From assembly GCA_041618535.1 (NCBI GenBank), contig JBFKFP010000103.1, forward strand, positions 1 to 9,997: a DNA stretch of 9,997 nt. Direction: 5' to 3'. Below, in pieces: positions 7,005-9,997 of this stretch. The notes beneath the pieces were generated by a model that was given only the letters and a program-made list of their open reading frames with translations, ran no database searches and was not told the DNA's origin. Positions within the stretch are counted from its first letter, which is position 1; every line of letters starts with the position of its first letter. Both the position numbers and the translations under genes were made by a program. Origin of the DNA: SHLJ01 sp041618535 (GTDB lineage Bacteria; Bacteroidota; Bacteroidia; Flavobacteriales; Flavobacteriaceae).

Positions 7005-7124
7005 AGCTATGTAAAAATAATGTTTTTTAAATGCACAGCTGCTTCACCTTAACATGGCTTTAAGAATTTGCACCTCAGATTTAATTATTTTTAGGGACTT
7101 TTAATTTAAACCAAAAAAATTGGA
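7005..7124. promoter_or_regulatory. Divergent intergenic region between the VWA and VPS10-like genes
   Basis: This 120-base AT-rich gap separates two divergently read genes and must hold promoters for both, if each has its own. Rightward, TATTTTTA at 7086-7093 resembles the Bacteroidota -7 element TAnnTTTG with one mismatch, and a TTG at 7068-7070 sits 15 bases upstream, a little close for the -33 element. Leftward, the same word TATTTTTA (7012-7019, minus strand) lies 7 bases before the VWA start, which would give a nearly leaderless transcript. Neither match is strong. I see no long inverted repeat that would mark an operator, and no riboswitch-like structure. Confidence 0.4.
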
Positions 7125-9997
7125 ATGAAAAAACTTGCCATCCTCTTATTTCTGAGCGTAGCTTTGGTAAACGCTCAGGATTTAACCAACGAGATCCTGA
7201 AAAACATGAAGCCACGGAGCATCGGCCCCGGCGGGATGTCGGGACGCGTCACGGCCATAGATGTAGTTCACAATAATCCGGATATCATGCTCGTAGGCAC
7301 CGCTTCCGGTGGACTCTGGAAATCCACTTCCGGAGGCATTAAATGGGAGCCGGTATTTGACGATCAGGTTACCGCTTCAATTGGGGCGGTCGCCATACAG
7401 CAGTCAAATCCAAGCGTGATCTGGGCAGGAACTGGAGAGGGCAACCCCAGGAACAGCCTAAACGGTGGATACGGGGTCTTCCGATCCTTAGACGGGGGAA
7501 AATCATGGCAGGCAATGGGTCTTGAGAAAACCCGTCACATACACAGGATAATTATTCATCCTGACGATCCTGACACAGTTTATGTTGGTGCGATAGGCTC
7601 TCCCTGGGGGGAGCATCCGGAAAGAGGCGTTTTTAAAACCACCGATGGAGGTAAAACCTGGAGTAAAATTCTCTTTGCGAATAACAGGACCGGGGTCGCC
7701 GACCTGGTGATGGATCCACATAATCCGAATAAATTGATCGCCGCTTTATGGGAGCATAAGCGCGAACCGTGGTTCTTCAATTCAGGAGGCCCGGGCTCTG
7801 GTTTACATATAACCTATGATGGTGGAGAGAATTGGAAGAAGATCACTTCAGAGGACGGATTTCCGAAAGGAGACCTTGGACGTATAGGAATAGCGATCGC
7901 CAGGAATAAACCCAATATCGTTTATGCCCTGGTGGAAGCAAAAAAGAACGCCCTATACAAAAGTACGGACGGCGGTCTTAAATGGAGGAAAATCAATGAC
8001 AAGGACGATATCGGGAATCGTCCATTCTATTATTCCGAGATCTATGTAGATCCCGAGAATGAGAACAGGGTCTTTTCCATATTTACCTATGTCAATGTAT
8101 CTGAAGATGGTGGAAAATCATTCGATGAGTTAATGCCGGCCTACGGTGTCGATAATGGTGTACATCCCGATCACCATGCCTGGTGGATCCATCCTGAAAA
8201 CGGCCAGTTCATGATTGACGGAAATGACGGAGGTATGAATATAACCAAAGATGGAGGTAAGACATGGCGCTTCATCGGAAACCTGCCTGTGGGCCAGTTC
8301 TATCACGTTAGTGTTGACAACGAATACCCTTACAACGTTTATGGGGGTATGCAGGATAATGGCTCCTGGAGAGGACCGGCCTATGTCTGGCGTGCCCAGG
8401 GAATCAGGAATGCCTACTGGCAGGAGATATCCTTTGGTGACGGCTTTGATGTGGTTCCTGATCCTGATGATTCCCGCTATGGCTGGTCTATGAGTCAGCA
8501 GGGGTTTGTAAGTCGCTACGACTGGAAGACAGGCAATAATTATACCGTTCGGCCCACCCACCCGGATCCCGATATGAAGTTGAGATTCAACTGGAATTCG
8601 GCAATAAATATCGATCCTTTTGATAACAGTACCATTTACTTCGGAAGTCAGTTTGTACACAAATCGACCGATAAAGGTGAAACCTGGACCATTATTTCTG
8701 ATGATCTCACAACCGATGATCCGGAAAAGCAAAACCAAGACCAAAGCGGCGGCTTGACCATGGATGCTACCGGGGCTGAAAACCATTGTTCAATTCTTGT
8801 AATCGAACCTTCCCCGGTTGAAAAGGACATGTTATGGGTAGGAACAGACGACGGCAAGGTGCATTACTCCAAAGATGGCGGAGCGAATTGGATAGATGTG
8901 ACCAAAAACATAAAAGGGCTTCCCGCAGGTAGCTGGATCCCTCAGATTAAAGCTTCAAATAAGAATAAGGGCGAGGCATTGCTTATTGCCAACGATTACC
9001 GCAGGTTTAATTATACCCCCTACGCATACAGGACAAAAGACTACGGCAAGACCTGGCAGCGTATAGTTGACGCAAACGATGTGATCAGCTACTGCCTGGC
9101 CATTGTGGAAGATCCGCAAGAGTCAAATTTATTGTTCCTTGGCACCGATGATGGTCTGTATTTTTCTATTGATGCAGGCAACAACTGGAAGAAATGGACA
9201 GAAGGATTCCCGACAGTTTCGGTGAAGGACCTTATTATTCATCCAAGAGAACAGGACCTGGTTATCGGCACTTTCGGACGGGCCTTTTGGATTCTTGACG
9301 ATATCAGGCCATTAAGGGCCATTGCGAAGAACAGACAGATTCTCAATAACAAAGTTCAGTTGTTTGAACCCCCTGTTGCCGTGAAGGCAGCTTATCAGCA
9401 GCCAACGGGCTCAAGGTTTGGAGGAGATGCCATTTTTAACGGTACCAACCGTGGATTCGGGGCCCAGATGCAATACTACCTTAACAAAACAAAAGATGTG
9501 GAAGAAACTGGGGAGGATGAGAAGAATGAAAAGATGGATGAATCAGAATCTGGTTCTGAGAAAGATGAAAAAGTGGTTAGTTGGGATTCATTAACGATGA
9601 AGATCTATGATGGTGATCGTCTTATAAGGACACTGAAGCAAAAAGCACCTAAAGAGACCGGGATTTACAAATGGTCATGGTTTATGGATGAAAAGGGAGC
9701 CGACCGGCCGTCCCGACGTATCCGAAGGGGTAACAGGGAACCAGGAGGCGTAAGTGTCAAACCAGGCAGCTATAAGGTGGTTCTCCATTATGGTGATCAA
9801 AGCTCGGAACAGACGATCAAAGTGATCACAGATCCAAGAATTGACGTTAACCAGAATGTCATCAACGAGATCTATACGGCATCAAAGGACCTCGAAGATA
9901 TGAGGCAAACTACTGCAGATGCGGTCAAGCAGCTCCTGGAGAGTAAAACAATTGCCAATGAGTACAGGGGAACCCTCAGCAAGATCGATAAGAAAAA
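7125..9997 (+). CDS. Secreted VPS10/BNR (Asp-box) repeat beta-propeller protein, 3' end outside window
   Basis: The frame is open from ATG 7125 through the right edge with no stop: 957 codons plus two bases. Residues 1-17 are a signal peptide (LAILLFLSVALVNA, cut at A17/Q18). Residues from about 35 to 715 form propeller repeats with eleven Asp-box motifs (S/T-x-D-x-G-x-x-W), for example SLDGGKSW at 121, TTDGGKTW at 172, TKDGGKTW at 374 and SKDGGANW at 582. Family landmarks include HPDHHAWWIHP and YGGMQDNGSWRGP, then GTFGRAFWILDDI near 712-724, which ends the propellers. A charged linker (about 791-822) precedes a beta domain (MKIYDGDRLIRTL to YKVVLHYGD) and a helical tail that runs off the window. 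Databases often call these glycosyl hydrolases or sortilin-like, but Asp boxes alone do not show catalysis and I see no convincing sialidase triad. An extracellular or periplasmic binding role is likely. Full-length relatives are somewhat over 1000 residues, so little is probably missing. Confidence 0.93.
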   Translation, partial: MKKLAILLFLSVALVNAQDLTNEILKNMKPRSIGPGGMSGRVTAIDVVHNNPDIMLVGTASGGLWKSTSGGIKWEPVFDDQVTASIGAVAIQQSNPSVIWAGTGEGNPRNSLNGGYGVFRSLDGGKSWQAMGLEKTRHIHRIIIHPDDPDTVYVGAIGSPWGEHPERGVFKTTDGGKTWSKILFANNRTGVADLVMDPHNPNKLIAALWEHKREPWFFNSGGPGSGLHITYDGGENWKKITSEDGFPKGDLGRIGIAIARNKPNIVYALVEAKKNALYKSTDGGLKWRKINDKDDIGNRPFYYSEIYVDPENENRVFSIFTYVNVSEDGGKSFDELMPAYGVDNGVHPDHHAWWIHPENGQFMIDGNDGGMNITKDGGKTWRFIGNLPVGQFYHVSVDNEYPYNVYGGMQDNGSWRGPAYVWRAQGIRNAYWQEISFGDGFDVVPDPDDSRYGWSMSQQGFVSRYDWKTGNNYTVRPTHPDPDMKLRFNWNSAINIDPFDNSTIYFGSQFVHKSTDKGETWTIISDDLTTDDPEKQNQDQSGGLTMDATGAENHCSILVIEPSPVEKDMLWVGTDDGKVHYSKDGGANWIDVTKNIKGLPAGSWIPQIKASNKNKGEALLIANDYRRFNYTPYAYRTKDYGKTWQRIVDANDVISYCLAIVEDPQESNLLFLGTDDGLYFSIDAGNNWKKWTEGFPTVSVKDLIIHPREQDLVIGTFGRAFWILDDIRPLRAIAKNRQILNNKVQLFEPPVAVKAAYQQPTGSRFGGDAIFNGTNRGFGAQMQYYLNKTKDVEETGEDEKNEKMDESESGSEKDEKVVSWDSLTMKIYDGDRLIRTLKQKAPKETGIYKWSWFMDEKGADRPSRRIRRGNREPGGVSVKPGSYKVVLHYGDQSSEQTIKVITDPRIDVNQNVINEIYTASKDLEDMRQTTADAVKQLLESKTIANEYRGTLSKIDKK
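7323..9188 (+). repeat. Eleven Asp-box (BNR) motif repeats in the propeller gene
   Basis: Motifs begin at 7323 (STSGGIKW, degenerate), 7485 (SLDGGKSW), 7638 (TTDGGKTW), 7812 (TYDGGENW), 7962 (STDGGLKW), 8100 (SEDGGKSF), 8244 (TKDGGKTW), 8664 (STDKGETW), 8868 (SKDGGANW), 9033 (TKDYGKTW) and 9165 (SIDAGNNW). Spacing is mostly 140-205 bases (about 46-68 residues, one blade each), with one gap of 420 bases between 8244 and 8664, where the GMQDNGSW and SQQGFVSRYDW blades lack a full motif. They are protein-level repeats; the DNA copies share only short words such as GATGGAGGTAA. Confidence 0.85.

Noticed and set aside
7111..7123. CCAA-A5-TTGG inverted repeat just before the VPS10-like start
   Set aside because: Four base pairs around an A-tract is expected by chance in an A-rich leader and too short for an operator.
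8130..8786. 218-codon open frame on the minus strand within the VPS10-like gene
   Set aside because: It lies wholly antisense to a well-supported coding frame with signal peptide and repeated motifs; its translation shows no recognisable domain.
7125..9997. Sialidase or glycoside hydrolase activity for the Asp-box protein
   Set aside because: Asp boxes are structural motifs; I could not find a convincing Arg triad and catalytic Tyr/Glu arrangement, and the landmarks fit the non-enzymatic VPS10-like family better.
1..9997. CRISPR array, tRNA, rRNA, insertion sequence, prophage or defence island
   Set aside because: No spaced direct repeats, cloverleaf, transposase, integrase or nuclease gene was seen; coding sequence fills nearly all of the window.

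Overview
The window looks like chromosomal DNA of a Bacteroidota bacterium, most likely a marine Flavobacteriaceae. The reasons are: signal peptides that end in Ala-Gln or Gly-Gln; a lipoprotein signal ending in Ser-Ser-Cys; A-rich leaders with weak or absent Shine-Dalgarno sequences; moderate GC (not counted exactly); and a gene set typical of that group (a PD40/TolB-like propeller, M28 peptidase, lipoprotein dienelactone hydrolase, YdeI/OmdA protein, and a large VPS10/Asp-box propeller). Genes are tightly packed. I see no tRNA, rRNA, CRISPR array, insertion sequence or phage gene.

Layout. (1) Positions 1-4428, plus strand: a directon of five genes with gaps of 2, 13, -1 and 35 bases. They are the 3' part of a TolB-like propeller fused to a DUF6265-type domain, a secreted M28 metallopeptidase with a C-terminal fibronectin III domain, a lipoprotein of the dienelactone hydrolase family, a YdeI/OmdA-family protein whose start codon overlaps the previous stop, and a small secreted protein of unknown function. 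(2) Positions 4415-7004, minus strand: a two-gene unit reading first a VWA-domain protein and then a magnesium-chelatase/MoxR-like AAA+ ATPase. Its last codons overlap the small secreted gene tail to tail by 14 bases. (3) Positions 7005-7124: a 120-base divergent intergenic region. (4) Positions 7125-9997, plus strand: a large secreted VPS10/BNR-repeat propeller protein that is open through the right edge. It carries eleven recognisable Asp-box motifs.

How the genes may work together. The first directon is mostly envelope or exported proteins (a propeller, a peptidase, a surface or periplasmic hydrolase and a small beta-rich protein), which suggests processing of extracellular or periplasmic substrates, but no common substrate is visible. 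The AAA+/VWA pair is cytoplasmic and resembles the ChlI/ChlD and MoxR/VWA partnership, in which an ATPase ring and a MIDAS-containing partner remodel a client protein. The window has no chelatase large subunit, so a chelatase role is not supported. I did not find a clearly undescribed system. The points most worth a second look are the Asp in place of the first metal-binding His in the M28 peptidase, the TolB-DUF6265 fusion, and the client-less AAA+/VWA pair with Asn in its Walker B position.
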